Below, one piece after another: positions 12,234 through 22,590 of a stretch of 64,000 nt of DNA; positions within the stretch are counted from its first letter, which is position 1; the number at the start of each line of letters is the position of its first letter. Origin of the DNA: Penicillium oxalicum (Eukaryota > Ascomycota > Eurotiomycetes > Eurotiales > Aspergillaceae); NCBI RefSeq assembly GCF_001723175.1, contig NC_064653.1:3844001-3908000 (forward strand), written 5' to 3'. The translations under genes were made by a program, and so were the position numbers. The notes under the pieces were generated by a model. The model was not told the origin of the DNA and searched no databases. It saw only the letters and a list, made by a program, of their open reading frames with translations.

Positions 12234-14377
12234 TTGCGCGATTGGTAGACCAAATTAACGCTGTCGAGGTGACTTTGCCAGGTCGGGTGGACCGAGAAGT
12301 TGGATGGGTGAAAGGCCAGGTTTGCGAGGGGTGAGTGTATGTCGCGGAAAGTCCGCTGTGTAGAAGATCGATGCCTGCAAGCTGCAGGTGACCCGACGCC
12401 ACGGATTCACTACGAATCTTGTACTGAAAAGTCATTCCCGTCTGCCTTCTGATCCTGCCCACCATTGGATTGATCAGGCGAGGGCCAATTGCTGGATGCG
12501 CATCTCCCCACTCTGGAAGCTGTCGGCTTGTCCGTCCCGATCCCTTTGACCGATTGTCGTGCCTTGGCGTGGTGGAAACAATGACGTTGCAATTCATGAA
12601 TGGATTGATATCCGCACATTTTTGGAAGGATTCAGGTCCATCCACCATCTCAGGGTCCCCGAAAAGAGATACCTCAGACATGATTGTTTACAGCTCGTCT
12701 GACAAATCTTGTACAAACTCGACGGGGAAATCATCTCCAAGCCAGGCTTGACCGATATAGTAATCATGGCCGCCTCATACTATCATACCTAGAACTGGTC
12801 CATGTCATGAAACTCGACCCAGATCGTGATTTACTTCCACACGTGAGGAATACATGATTGTTTGGTGGAGGTGGTTTTCACTATCTCTCGCCAGAGTATG
12901 TGCGACCACGGATAGAGTAGTACTGTATATTGTCGGGTGCGTATGTATATCCCCAGCCGCTTCCGTGTATCCGATTTGATCCACCTGCAGTAGCTTCGAA
13001 ACATTGAGTTTGATCTTTCCCTCAATTTCGGTCAGAGAGCAACCACCATAAAATAGCCAGAAGAGGGCTCTTTTCTTTTTTTTTTTTCTCCAAAGATCAA
13101 GACCCAATTTAAATAAGCTCAACTCTGGGTCAATGTAAGAGAGGACTGTTCAGTGGAGGTTGCATGCACAATCAGTCCACCCGACGAGGCTGGAATTCAT
13201 CCGGTTGGACCTTGGTAGGCGTAAGACGATCGTTTCAAGCCTTGAGCTTGATTTTTGACTGTGCCTCACAGCCGTGAATTTGTCTGAGTTGTCGAATGGA
13301 GGAGCACTATCGTTTGAGAAACTTTGGTTCAAATCATCTGATTTCTGCTAATTTCGGTAACAATACATGAACTCTCAAGGTATCAACCGTGGATGAAAAT
13401 ATATCCAAGCACAAGGTTGGTACCACCCAAGAAGCCGGCAAATGGCTCCGTCGAGGTATTCCAATTAAGGTAAGGTACCCGACCTATGTAGGTACTTCTG
13501 CACTACATAGAACCTGGAATTGAATGATATCAATGAGGATGAATGTGGTCTGTAAGTGAGTAGAAAAGGATTGTCTTACAATTTATGGGATTTTCAATGC
13601 AGAATACGCCATGTTACCTCTGTTGGACTCTTCCGTCGTTTGACAGGGCTGATTGCTATGTTTGATAGAAGGCTGGCCAACTGACGACTGGAGGCTTGCC
13701 CATCCATGTATTGTCGGAGCTACCTACATCAACTCCTACAATCAGTGGTCTTGACCAAGCGACACTCTTTACATTACAAAAAGGAAAGAACAGCCCTGAT
13801 ACTCTTCAATTCTACCGCAACTGTCTTATATGACGGTTGTCATTTGGTATCATCGAGGTGTGGAATCCAAATGAAGACATGATCCCATGTAGTCTTTACC
13901 ACGAATAGTGCTCTGATGATCGTCAACAAGCCATTTCCATCAGCCACTGGCATGCTACTATCATATGTTCCCAATAGCACAGACAACGATCAAGTTGAAA
14001 ATCAAAGCAAAAACAGATTGCTGTACAGCCCAGGGTTACATTTCCCGGCATCTGGAGTACCTACCATTGTAATCATAGTAGGATTTGTTGAACCTGTGTA
14101 CGGATGACTGATTATTCCCACTCACGCCGTCATGTTGGAGCGTTTGTTCCCCGCATGAAAGGTTGTTCTTTTATCTCCCCACCTCCCTCCCCCAAAGAGC
14201 AACTGCATCCATTCCTCATTCTTTCTCACGTCTCGGACGTCCAACCCCTCAATGATTTGAAGGAGGTTGGAACTCCTATTGAGGATTGGAAACCCCCCAA
14301 AACTGAAGACCCATTGTCCCACGAGAAGCACAACATCGAAAGACGTCCACCTCAGCCAGGTAGTCCTTTTTCCAACC
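12234..14377. other. Gene-free stretch
   Basis: About 2.1 kb with no supported gene. Short open frames on both strands (up to 212 residues at 12043-12681 minus, which overlaps the NAT gene in another frame) show no domain. The sequence becomes AT-richer towards 13.4-14.1 kb and has a T run at about 13075-13088. Confidence 0.5.
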
Positions 14378-15379
14378 ATGGCAGACAAAGTAAAGCAGGA
14401 AGGAAACTCCCCGCCGAAAGACTCCATCTTGACCCTCCAGGGAGAATCCAACTACGCCTCTTGGCTTCAATCTCTCATTCACCATATCGGCCCTGAAAAC
14501 TGGAAGATCTTGATGGAAGATGAACCACGCTACGACCTCTTTCCCTACGCTACCTTTGCTTCCCTTACCGCTGAAGCTCATAACGTTCATGCACCAGATT
14601 ACAAATTCTCAGCCCTTGAAAGTTCAACTGCACCCATCAGTAGTCAAATCTACTTGCTCGAGGATACCAGATGTCAACAGCGGGAAAAGGCCTTCTCAGC
14701 CCTGTGGGCCACTCTCAACGACGAAGCCAAAGACCTCATTCGAAACGTCTCCAGCCCTTCCAAGGCTTTCAAGAAGCTCCGGCTTTTCTACAGTAAACCG
14801 ATACACCAGACTACAGCCGCACGATGGTCCAAATGGACCAGCTTTACGATTCACCGCCGACCTTCATCCGTGCGAATTCGTGCGCCGTTTTTGGCAAAAT
14901 ACCTGCAAGAAGTCGAGGAAATTAGCGATAAGCTTGATCAGAAAGCCGTCTTTGCGCAATTTGTCAGCGCCATCTCCGGGACCGATGACCACTTGAGCCC
15001 CATCGCCAATTTCCTCAACGAGATGCACGTCGATTTGAAAAATCCGGCGTTGATGCCGCAGGTGTGTCACGCTTTTGTACAACATGCGATGAAGGTGCCT
15101 GCCGCGGTGGCCCCCCCGGTGACACGAAGATTACCTTATTGGGGTAAACCCAAGAATTTTTTCAGAAAGTCCGAGTACTGTCCGTTTCACAAACGTATGG
15201 TCAAGCATTCTCCGTCGGAATGTTTCCTCGGCCAGAGAGTTGCAGGGCAGGTGCAGAGATCTGCTGCACTGACTAACGACACTGGCAACGACCTCCCGAG
15301 CAGAAAGAGACCTCGAGTGGAGGCTCACGAGTCGATCCGACACCCCAGCCATATGAAGTACTCTGGTCGACGGTGTTGA
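14378..15379 (+). CDS. Copia-type gag-like protein, standalone ORF
   Basis: A single intronless frame of 333 residues from an ATG in good context (ACCATGG). The N-terminus carries LQGESNYASWLQSL, like the opening of Ty1/copia Gag domains (UBN2/DUF4219 type). A helical middle part contains EKAFSALWATLNDEAKDLI. Near the C-terminus CPFHKRMVKHSPSEC (C-x2-H-x6-H-x4-C) resembles a zinc-knuckle-like element of retrotransposon Gag. No protease, integrase, reverse transcriptase or RNase H frame follows, and I see no flanking LTRs. There is no stop or frameshift and no obvious C-to-T decay. It is therefore either a solo gag remnant that happens to be intact or a domesticated gag gene. An upstream in-frame ATG at 14267 exists, but the sequence before 14378 looks non-coding. 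The family call is by pattern recognition only. Confidence 0.6.
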   Translation: MADKVKQEGNSPPKDSILTLQGESNYASWLQSLIHHIGPENWKILMEDEPRYDLFPYATFASLTAEAHNVHAPDYKFSALESSTAPISSQIYLLEDTRCQQREKAFSALWATLNDEAKDLIRNVSSPSKAFKKLRLFYSKPIHQTTAARWSKWTSFTIHRRPSSVRIRAPFLAKYLQEVEEISDKLDQKAVFAQFVSAISGTDDHLSPIANFLNEMHVDLKNPALMPQVCHAFVQHAMKVPAAVAPPVTRRLPYWGKPKNFFRKSEYCPFHKRMVKHSPSECFLGQRVAGQVQRSAALTNDTGNDLPSRKRPRVEAHESIRHPSHMKYSGRRC

Positions 15380-15942
15380 GGTGTGCGAAATACTTCAAAA
15401 TCCGGGGATTGAAAGGCCGAGCAGGTGACGCTGATTTGGCTGCGGGCAGAAAAGGGCTGGAGATTCCAAGATATTGCTTTAAGAATCATAAACAGTCGAT
15501 GGATGGTAGGTTCTGGATCATGGTGGGTGCTGGTTGACTTTTCTCTTTGTTGAATGATTCATTTATCAGATCGTTATAACTGGAAACTGTTATTACAACT
15601 TTCAAGAGTTATCGACCGCCCTCAGCATATCTATTATTCGGGAATAATCATACAACATGGTACTACCATTGATGCTCTATTTCGATGCTCGCTTCAATAT
15701 ATCAATTTCAACATTTCATTCATCCGTTTCGTGATTCCAGTCATTATGTACATAAAAGTCCCCCGTTGGCCCAAATTCAGTTGTAACAAGGCCGAAAGCC
15801 ATAGCCGTTATTGATATTCCCCCCCCAAAACTCAAGACAAAAATGATTTGCGTTGCACATATTGCCAGCTGCTACTGAACGAGGAAGGAAAACAGAAATT
15901 CAAATCACAGGGACACACCCCCCCCCAAGAAATAAAAAGTCA
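15380..15942. other. Intergenic stretch
   Basis: About 560 bp between a plus-strand and a minus-strand gene, so it should hold both 3' UTRs. AT-rich, with C runs near 15825 and 15920. No coding frame seen. Confidence 0.6.
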
Positions 15943-17046
15943 TCACTCGTCACCGCTGTCACTCAGACTGTCACGACGACGTCGACCATGGCCATCACGG
16001 CGGTAACCCTTGGTCAAACCGGGAATGGGGTGGTGATAACTTCTAGTGCCGTGCGAATCCTCGGTATCAACATTAGAGTATTGATACTCGGAGCGAGAAC
16101 CCGCCGAAGAGAAATCCAGCGGCTCGGTGTATCCTGGCGCGGCAGAACGGCGATCCTTCTTGCGGGGACTGCTGGTGCGAGACGAAGGGACGGAGGAACG
16201 CACGGTACTCTGGCGGCGTTCCCGATTATGTCGGCGAGTGTGGCGCCGGGAAGATGGTGCGCGTAGGTGCTGCTCCTCGGTGGTTTGACTCAGCACATCT
16301 TCACTGCCAGCAGTAAAGGAAAAGCCTGAGGGGTCCCGTCGACGGGAGCGACGGGGCTGTTCGTACGCGTAGTCGTGGACCTCGCTCATATCACTTCGGT
16401 TGTAGTGGGTCGGAGGGGCGGAGGAGTCATAGTCACTGCCGTGGTAGGTACCATCCGCTTCACGGTTCATGCCACCGATGCGAGCGGGTTTCTCCTCGCG
16501 ATAAGCGCGCATATCGTCGTCTGCTTCACCCTCCCATCGCTCGTCTTTGTTTCGACGGAGAAGCTTCTCGCGGAAATTGCGTTTCTTTCGGGGTTTCTCC
16601 TCGCTGATGGTTGTGGCTGTCTCCGTGTAGGTGGCGGTCTCATCGGCGTAGGTGTATCCGTCATCGCTGTAGCCGAGCACACTGTCGTTGCCCAGTTTGG
16701 TACTCTTCGTGGCATTGCTGAGTGTCTTGCCGTCGGGACCTTTGCGTCGAAGGACTGTCGATTTGTAGTCCTCCCAGTCACCTTTGCGCCAGACAAATCC
16801 ACCATTCTTGGCCCAGAAGAAGAACCAGATCCCACCGAGCACGAATGCCGCCCCGATGAGGGCGAATAGCGCCATCAGCCCTTGCATCTTGATGCTCTTG
16901 GGGTCAATTGTGCCTTGGCCATAGTTGGGTTTGGCCTGAGTGGAAGAGGATGAGTCGTCACGGCGCGTGATGTGCTTGAAAGTGAAAGAGGCGAAGCTGT
17001 GGGCGAGACTTTGGGGAGTCTCGACATTCTGTTGTACGGGAGCCAT
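15943..17046 (-). CDS. Conserved single-pass membrane protein, function unknown
   Basis: Intronless frame, 367 residues if it starts at the MAPVQQ methionine; 14 more in-frame codons run up to 17088, but the protein-like sequence begins at MAPVQQ. Residues about 56-80 form one strong membrane helix (GLMALFALIGAAFVLGGIWFFFW). The N-terminal side is short and polar with Ser-rich DDSSSS. The long C-terminal side starts VWRKGDWEDYKSTVLRRKG and becomes a basic, Ser/Arg-rich disordered tail ending SLSDSGDE. The layout suggests a cytoplasmic tail that could be phosphorylated. It resembles conserved hypothetical proteins of Eurotiales; I recognise no named domain and assign no function. Confidence 0.75.
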   Translation of the reverse strand: MAPVQQNVETPQSLAHSFASFTFKHITRRDDSSSSTQAKPNYGQGTIDPKSIKMQGLMALFALIGAAFVLGGIWFFFWAKNGGFVWRKGDWEDYKSTVLRRKGPDGKTLSNATKSTKLGNDSVLGYSDDGYTYADETATYTETATTISEEKPRKKRNFREKLLRRNKDERWEGEADDDMRAYREEKPARIGGMNREADGTYHGSDYDSSAPPTHYNRSDMSEVHDYAYEQPRRSRRRDPSGFSFTAGSEDVLSQTTEEQHLRAPSSRRHTRRHNRERRQSTVRSSVPSSRTSSPRKKDRRSAAPGYTEPLDFSSAGSRSEYQYSNVDTEDSHGTRSYHHPIPGLTKGYRRDGHGRRRRDSLSDSGDE

Positions 17047-18193
17047 GTTGGATGATACACGTGGCTCAGAGCACACGGTTCCAGACAAAGACCCTAATGA
17101 GGAATGTCAGAGTTGGAATGGCGCATTTTTGAACATCGATGAGAAAGTGGAGACACACCTTGACCTCAATCCCCGAGCCGGCGCAATATGCTCGTGAGTT
17201 GTCAAGCTAATGCGAATATCCTCAGATGAGATGATCTGTTACTTGGCAAATGAGAGAGAATAGTCCTTGAAGGATAAAGCCTGTTGCTGAGCTAGCAAAA
17301 CAATGATCAGAGTGGGTTGTTGAAGTGAGCAGTGGTTGGGTCATCGATCAAATGGAGGAGGCTGGAGGAGGCTGGGGAGCATTGTTTACCTTGTGGGTTG
17401 GTGGGGAAACCATCTCCATCGCACTCCACATTCATGTCCTCAGGCAGACCATCCGGGGGTCATGACAATCACGTGATAGAGTGGAACTTTATTGATCAAA
17501 AGGAAATTGAAGTAGTTCGATACATAGAATACGATTAGTAACAAGATGAAGAAGGCGGAATTCATCCAGTCCAGACAAATCAGGAGGGAAAAAAAGGACT
17601 GATGCCAGAAGATACTGTTTCCCAGTGCAGGCAAAAAGCCGACCGTATCTATCGACCGATGAGTTCATCATCAGAAATTACTGTCTTCCGTGCGGCTGCA
17701 ACTGAGCCTTCGACTAGGACCAAAGAGGACGCATATACTACCACCATCATTTAGTGGTTTACTGGCAGCGAAGAAACAATTCTGAATTACGACACGATCC
17801 TCCACCTAATTACCCTTTCCAAACGTGAACATGGACCTCTAGTCCTTTTTCTCTGTTGCCAACATCTTTACTTTTACCCTTGAGCAGATCAAGGCATTTC
17901 CATGTCTCGACCGTATCAAAATCACGTCATTACGCCATCAGCGGTCATTTTCATCCACAGCCACAGAGCGGCCATCCGCCAGAAGCAGGAAAACCAGAGC
18001 ACCCGTGCCCCACTGAACGTTGTATACTTTAAATGTATGACAGTTGGGAGATAATTTCAAAGTCCACTCATTTGACATTCTACACACGTACACATTTCTA
18101 CACCACCACGATAACAAAACATCAGCTTAACAACATCTAGTACACTTTTTTTTTCGATCCACCAAGCAACCTCATTCATCCTCTTCCACCATC
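17047..18193. promoter_or_regulatory. Divergent intergenic region
   Basis: About 1.15 kb between two divergently transcribed genes, so it holds both promoters. The plus side has a CA-rich leader (CTACACACGTACAC at about 18080) and a T9 run before the ATG at 18194. No coding frame seen. Confidence 0.5.
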
Positions 18194-18588
18194 ATGTCTT
18201 CCATCATCGGCTCAGTCAAAGACCTGATTGCCTCAGTCTTCGAGGTCATCTTTTCTGTCTTCCGAGGCGCTTTTGACCTCTTTTCTGACCTCATCACGGC
18301 CTTGGTCCATACGATCACGGGATTTTTCCAAATGGTCCTCTCTACGATTGGCAATGTTTTCGAAGCTGCCGGCGGCGTGGGCAAATTTGTTGCAAGTAAG
18401 GATCTCCAGCAACCTCATTTTCTCATCCATGGTCTTCCCTGCGTGCCCGAACAATGATTATTGATGATTTTTTGTGGCTAGGCAACATTGTGGTCATTGC
18501 TCTTATCGCCGCGGGCATTTTTGGCTATCTGCAATATCAAGCACGCCAGGGTCGCACCGTCAAGGTTGGAGATAAGAAATTGAACTGA
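18194..18588 (+). CDS. Small hydrophobic membrane protein, conserved in ascomycetes
   Basis: Exons 18194-18395 and 18482-18588 (intron GTAAGG...GGCTAG, 86 bp) give 309 nt, 102 residues. The protein is almost all helix: MSSIIGSVKDLIASVFEVIF, then FDLFSDLITALVHTITGFF and an AAGGVGKF turn, then a clear membrane segment NIVVIALIAAGIFGYLQY, and a basic tail RTVKVGDKKLN. The first helices look amphipathic, the last is a true membrane span. I believe similar proteins of about 100 residues exist widely in Pezizomycotina without assigned function. An endomembrane or mitochondrial location is possible but not shown. The start has an upstream CA-rich leader and ACCATCATG context. Confidence 0.8.
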
Positions 18589-19403
18589 GTGGATGGCTTT
18601 TGAGGCAGAGATCTTGATCGAGGACGCCCATGGGTACCATGGTCATTGGCAGATCTGCTTATTGACTGGGTGATTTTATTCTACCGACGAGGGCGCTCTG
18701 GGGCGAAGACTGGTTCTGACTGACAGGGGATGAGAGTTGAAAGTTTTCTTTTTCTTGATCTTTTCCGATTCGTTGCTCGTGCTTGATACCAACTTGATCA
18801 CATTTTATCAGTTTTCTAAGTAGCTACAAGGCTCCATGTGATGATTTCAATGAAGAGAGGCATGACTCTGGGTAAGGAAGAGCCAGTCACATCTTTACGA
18901 ACAAAAGACTCGTAAACATGGTTTCCACGAAAATGTTCTGATTCTCCTACGCCTACAAATCCAGTCTGTTAGTGTGGATCTTGTATCTGGATGCAGTGGT
19001 CAACCTAGGACCAGATCCCTAACCCGTTCCTCGCGTGGTCAGGCGAGGAAGCTACCTCTTTCGGCGAGCCATTCTTGTTCAATGACTTACCCGGAATGGG
19101 CTGTACTTTGAGAGTGGCAACCGTCAATCAGTGGAGAGAAGTACTGTAAAATCTATAACACTTCATCCTAGAACCCGGGGCCATAATTTTATTTCGGTGA
19201 GATTACCTAGGTGGGTCCAAATGAGCAACTCGTTCAGAGCGGGGACTGAAAAGGGAAAAAGAGGCCGCGTTTTGTCCCCGAATCGCACTTTGAACTAGTG
19301 GTCGTAAGCGTCTTTAAATAGAATCGTTACGATCGCAACGAGGTTATAAACACAGGATATCCTGCGTTCGATGAGAGCCGGAATCTCACGTCCAGTCTTC
19401 AAA
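18589..19403. other. Intergenic stretch with promoter of the reductase gene
   Basis: About 815 bp. The left part should be 3' UTR of the small membrane protein. Near the right end are TTTAAATA (19313-19320), TTATAAA (19344-19350) and the palindrome CAGGATATCCTG (19353-19364). No other gene seen. Confidence 0.5.
19344..19350 (+). promoter_or_regulatory. TATA-like element of the reductase gene
   Basis: TTATAAA lies 54 bp before the ATG at 19404 and is followed directly by the 12-bp palindrome CAGGATATCCTG. TTTAAATA at 19313-19320 is an alternative TATA element at a more usual distance. Confidence 0.4.
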
Positions 19404-20897
19404 ATGTCGGAATCGCAATATACAATCCTGCAAGGATCGAGAATCCTCGTCACCGGCGCAAATGGTTTCATCGGGTCCCATATTGTCGATCACTTGTTAG
19501 CATTTGGCTACAAAGTCCGGGGAACTGTTCGCCAACCGAAACCCTGGCTAAACGAGCTCTTTGACAAGAAGCACGGAGGAGGCAAATTTGAAACAGTCTT
19601 ACTGCCCAATCTTAACGATGCCGTTGACTGTGATCATATGTTCGACCAGGTTGAAGGAATTATTCATGTTGTGCGTCATGTTCTCAAATTGATGGTCATA
19701 CCTATGCGCAGAGGACAAAACAAAAGCAACACCAAATAGATATCACACCCGTAGCCGGGTTGATGGCCCTGAAATGTCCCATCTAACTGACATCTTTGGA
19801 GTACCTATGACAGGCCACAGATGTCTCGATGAGTCCCGATGCAAACAAAGTCATTACAAGTTCCGTCCAAGGTACACTTGCTATACTGGAAGCAGCCGCG
19901 AAACACCCGAGGATCCGGCGCGTGGTGATAACTTCATCGCAGAGCGCTGCATACTTGCCTCGGGCAGATCACCCGGGGCTCGTAACCGAAGGTAGGTGCC
20001 TGGGTTGGTTTCTACATCATGGGAAATTTCAAGCACACAAGACTGATTCAAACTGATTCCTTTTCTGGTGGAAACTCAGAAACTTGGAATGATGCCGCCA
20101 TTGAAGCAGCCTGGGATCAAAATACACCCGCCGCAACCAAGCCAGTCTTTGTATATGCTGCATCCAAGACAGAAGCTGAAAGAAGTGCATTCAAATGGGT
20201 CGAGGATCACGGCCGACCGTTTGTGCTCAATTCGGTACTGCCGTGCATGACAGTAAGACTTTTTAGTCATTCCTATTCAGTCGACTGCTATTTGAGTCTC
20301 GGACAGACCATTTACACCTCGGCAGGTTGGTAAAATCCTCGCACCAGAAATCAAGGGCTCGTCACAGATCTTGATCCGGAAAATGCTTCAAGGAGACGAT
20401 TTCCCAATCAAATTTCTTCCTCCTCGTGAGTCACTTCCCCTCCCCCTTCAAATTACCTCCTATCTATATCCCCCTCCTTTCCCCCGCCCTAATCCCCTAT
20501 CGACGTTTCCTTCGAATCAATACCTCACGAGAATTACAGAATAACTTTCTTACCTTTCTCCCCATTTCAAAAAAAAACTATAGAATGGATCATCAACGTC
20601 CACGACGTAGCCCGCCTACACATAGCAGCTCTCCTCTCCCCAGCTATAACCTTTGACCGAATCTTCGCATTTGCAACCCCGACCACCTGGTCCGAAGTCG
20701 TCCACGTTCTGCACAAGCTTTGCCCGGAAAACACGCTGATCCCGCGAGATCCTCTTGGTGATATGTCTGAAAAGCGTGATTCGGTAGAAGTGCGTCCCGC
20801 AAAGAGAGCAAAAGAGATCCTTGGGGATTTTTGGGGGAGGGAGGAATGGGTAGGACTGGAGGAGAGTATTAAGGATGGTATTGCTGATCTTCTATGA
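19404..20897 (+). CDS. NAD(P)-dependent extended SDR reductase (dihydroflavonol 4-reductase/Gre2-like)
   Basis: Cytosolic oxidoreductase of the NAD-dependent epimerase/dehydratase fold, likely reducing an aldehyde or ketone with NADPH. Five exons: 19404-19670, 19814-19991, 20080-20252, 20326-20425 and 20584-20897, total 1032 nt, 343 residues. The Rossmann motif VTGANGFIGSH (G18, G21, G24) is near the N-terminus. VVITSSQSAAY supplies the catalytic Ser region, and VYAASK gives the Tyr174-x3-Lys178 pair. DVARLHIAALL is the conserved C-terminal helix. Donors are GTGCGT, GTAGGT, GTAAGA and GTGAGT, and each join restores the frame. An upstream ATG at 19371 would add 11 residues but MSESQ is the more family-like start. 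Fungal members of this group occur in both metabolism and detoxification; the substrate is unknown. Confidence 0.87.
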
Positions 20898-22590
20898 TTT
20901 GGATGGGATGGTGCGTATGATGCGAGTAGGATGCCCTATTGACAGAATCAAAGAGCGCGAGGTTTTGGGCTAGCAATTCTGTATTCACGTATATTGTGAT
21001 GCCTTTTTAAAGTCACCGGATGGATGCACTATATCTAATCCAGTAATAAATGAAGGCAATATATCATCTACTCAATTTATGGCAAGGTGGAGCAAATTAC
21101 ACTCACTGCCGAAGGGGAAGATCCATCTGATACAACTACGTAATAGCGGGCCAGATAGAACTTTCAATAGCTTCAATAATTGGAAGATCCACTCGAATCG
21201 AGTGGTCTCACCAGCAGCGGTCAGGCAGCCTTACTCTCATTCATATGAATGGGAATATTATTGATTTCCAACGCTGGAAGAAAGACACAGACACAACAGG
21301 TCCATCCCCTCATCAATCTATCACTGATGGTCCTCAGAAAACTCCACATCGAGCCACACATTGGAGCGAAAACATCAAATCAAAAAAGAAAAAAAAGATA
21401 AAGACCTAGGTCCCCGGCTACTACTGTCTGACCGTGATCATCAAAGATAAAAGATGAGGCCGATGTGAAGCCGTGGAAAAGCCACGCTGGTAATATAGAA
21501 AGGATCTCCAAAGCAAGTTCGAAGCGCAAGGTATAAAGACGTTCATGCAGAGGATATAGGTATAGGCATAGAAGATCGAATGAAGGAAAAAAGAAAACAC
21601 AAAAATCAGAGGACATGAGATGACGGAAACGAAAAAGGGGATATACATCAACGCTGACAATTAGCTTGTACCAAGGCAAGGCAGAGCAACGCAACGCATC
21701 AATCACATGAATCGGAATTTGTCATCGCAGGTCATCAGAATCGTACAATCGTATCACCATCACGAGCGCGGAAGACATGTCGAGCTCACATGGCAAGAAA
21801 GATCAATGGCCACTTGTTCCGTCTGGGATTTCGTAAGGGGATGATCCCAGCATGGCCTGGATTGGGACTAATCTCACACCATCAGCTTTCATCCCTCACT
21901 CTGTCCAGATCCCCATCGAGAATCGAATCAAGATCAGATCGGATACAGAGTGAGAGAGGTCACAGCCAAGACGGTGTTCAGACTGGCCTCAATCTTAGCC
22001 AATGAGGGATATTTCCTGTCAATTCCTCGGTTCGCAGCCATGCCTCTTTTTTTCCAACGTTCGCCCAACCATGATCGTCCCCAAATAGGAAATCAATGGC
22101 AATCGCGAGAGAATCCATCTAGGGACCCTTTCGGTTCACACAAAATCAATGCCCCGAAGTTTCGAAAAAGCTTTTGCTCCTGCTGCAAGCCGCAGACACG
22201 GTGGAACCGACCGTTTTGCTCGAATCGCTTTTTGGTTCAGGCCTGCCCCCGTGAAAAGAGAAAGAGAAGTGAAAAGGAACATGCAACATGAAAGGAAGAC
22301 TCCGAAGGTGGAAATCTCAAAAAAAACCAAAACCACAACCAAAACCAAAAAAAACAAATGGCAGAGTAAACATCAACATCAGCATCATAGTCATGAATAC
22401 CCGTCCAGTTCCAAAAAAATGCCGAAACATCCATTATCCAGTCCAACTTTTAAGCAAACAAATTGCCGGGGAAGAAAATAAAAAGCACTTGGTATCCGAC
22501 CGAGAGGCGATGTGCAGAGACGGAGAAAGAAAAAGACACACAGGTTTCATGAGTTATCGTCAGGAACAGCCTTGTCTTGCCCAAGGTGTA
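20898..22590. other. Intergenic stretch between two converging genes
   Basis: About 1.7 kb between the plus-strand reductase and the minus-strand disordered-protein gene, so it should contain both 3' UTRs. It has several A-rich runs (for example 21380-21395 and 22320-22355). Open frames up to 146 residues lack any recognisable feature. Confidence 0.5.

Noticed and set aside
12043..12681. 212-codon minus-strand open frame
   Set aside because: Overlaps the 5' part of the NAT gene in another phase and has no domain-like sequence.
14378..15379. Full-length LTR retrotransposon
   Set aside because: No reverse transcriptase, integrase or flanking long repeats are seen on either side.
11141..20897. 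Possible metabolic gene cluster (NAT, SDR reductase and neighbours)
   Set aside because: The genes are separated by unrelated or unknown genes and there is no backbone synthase or pathway regulator.
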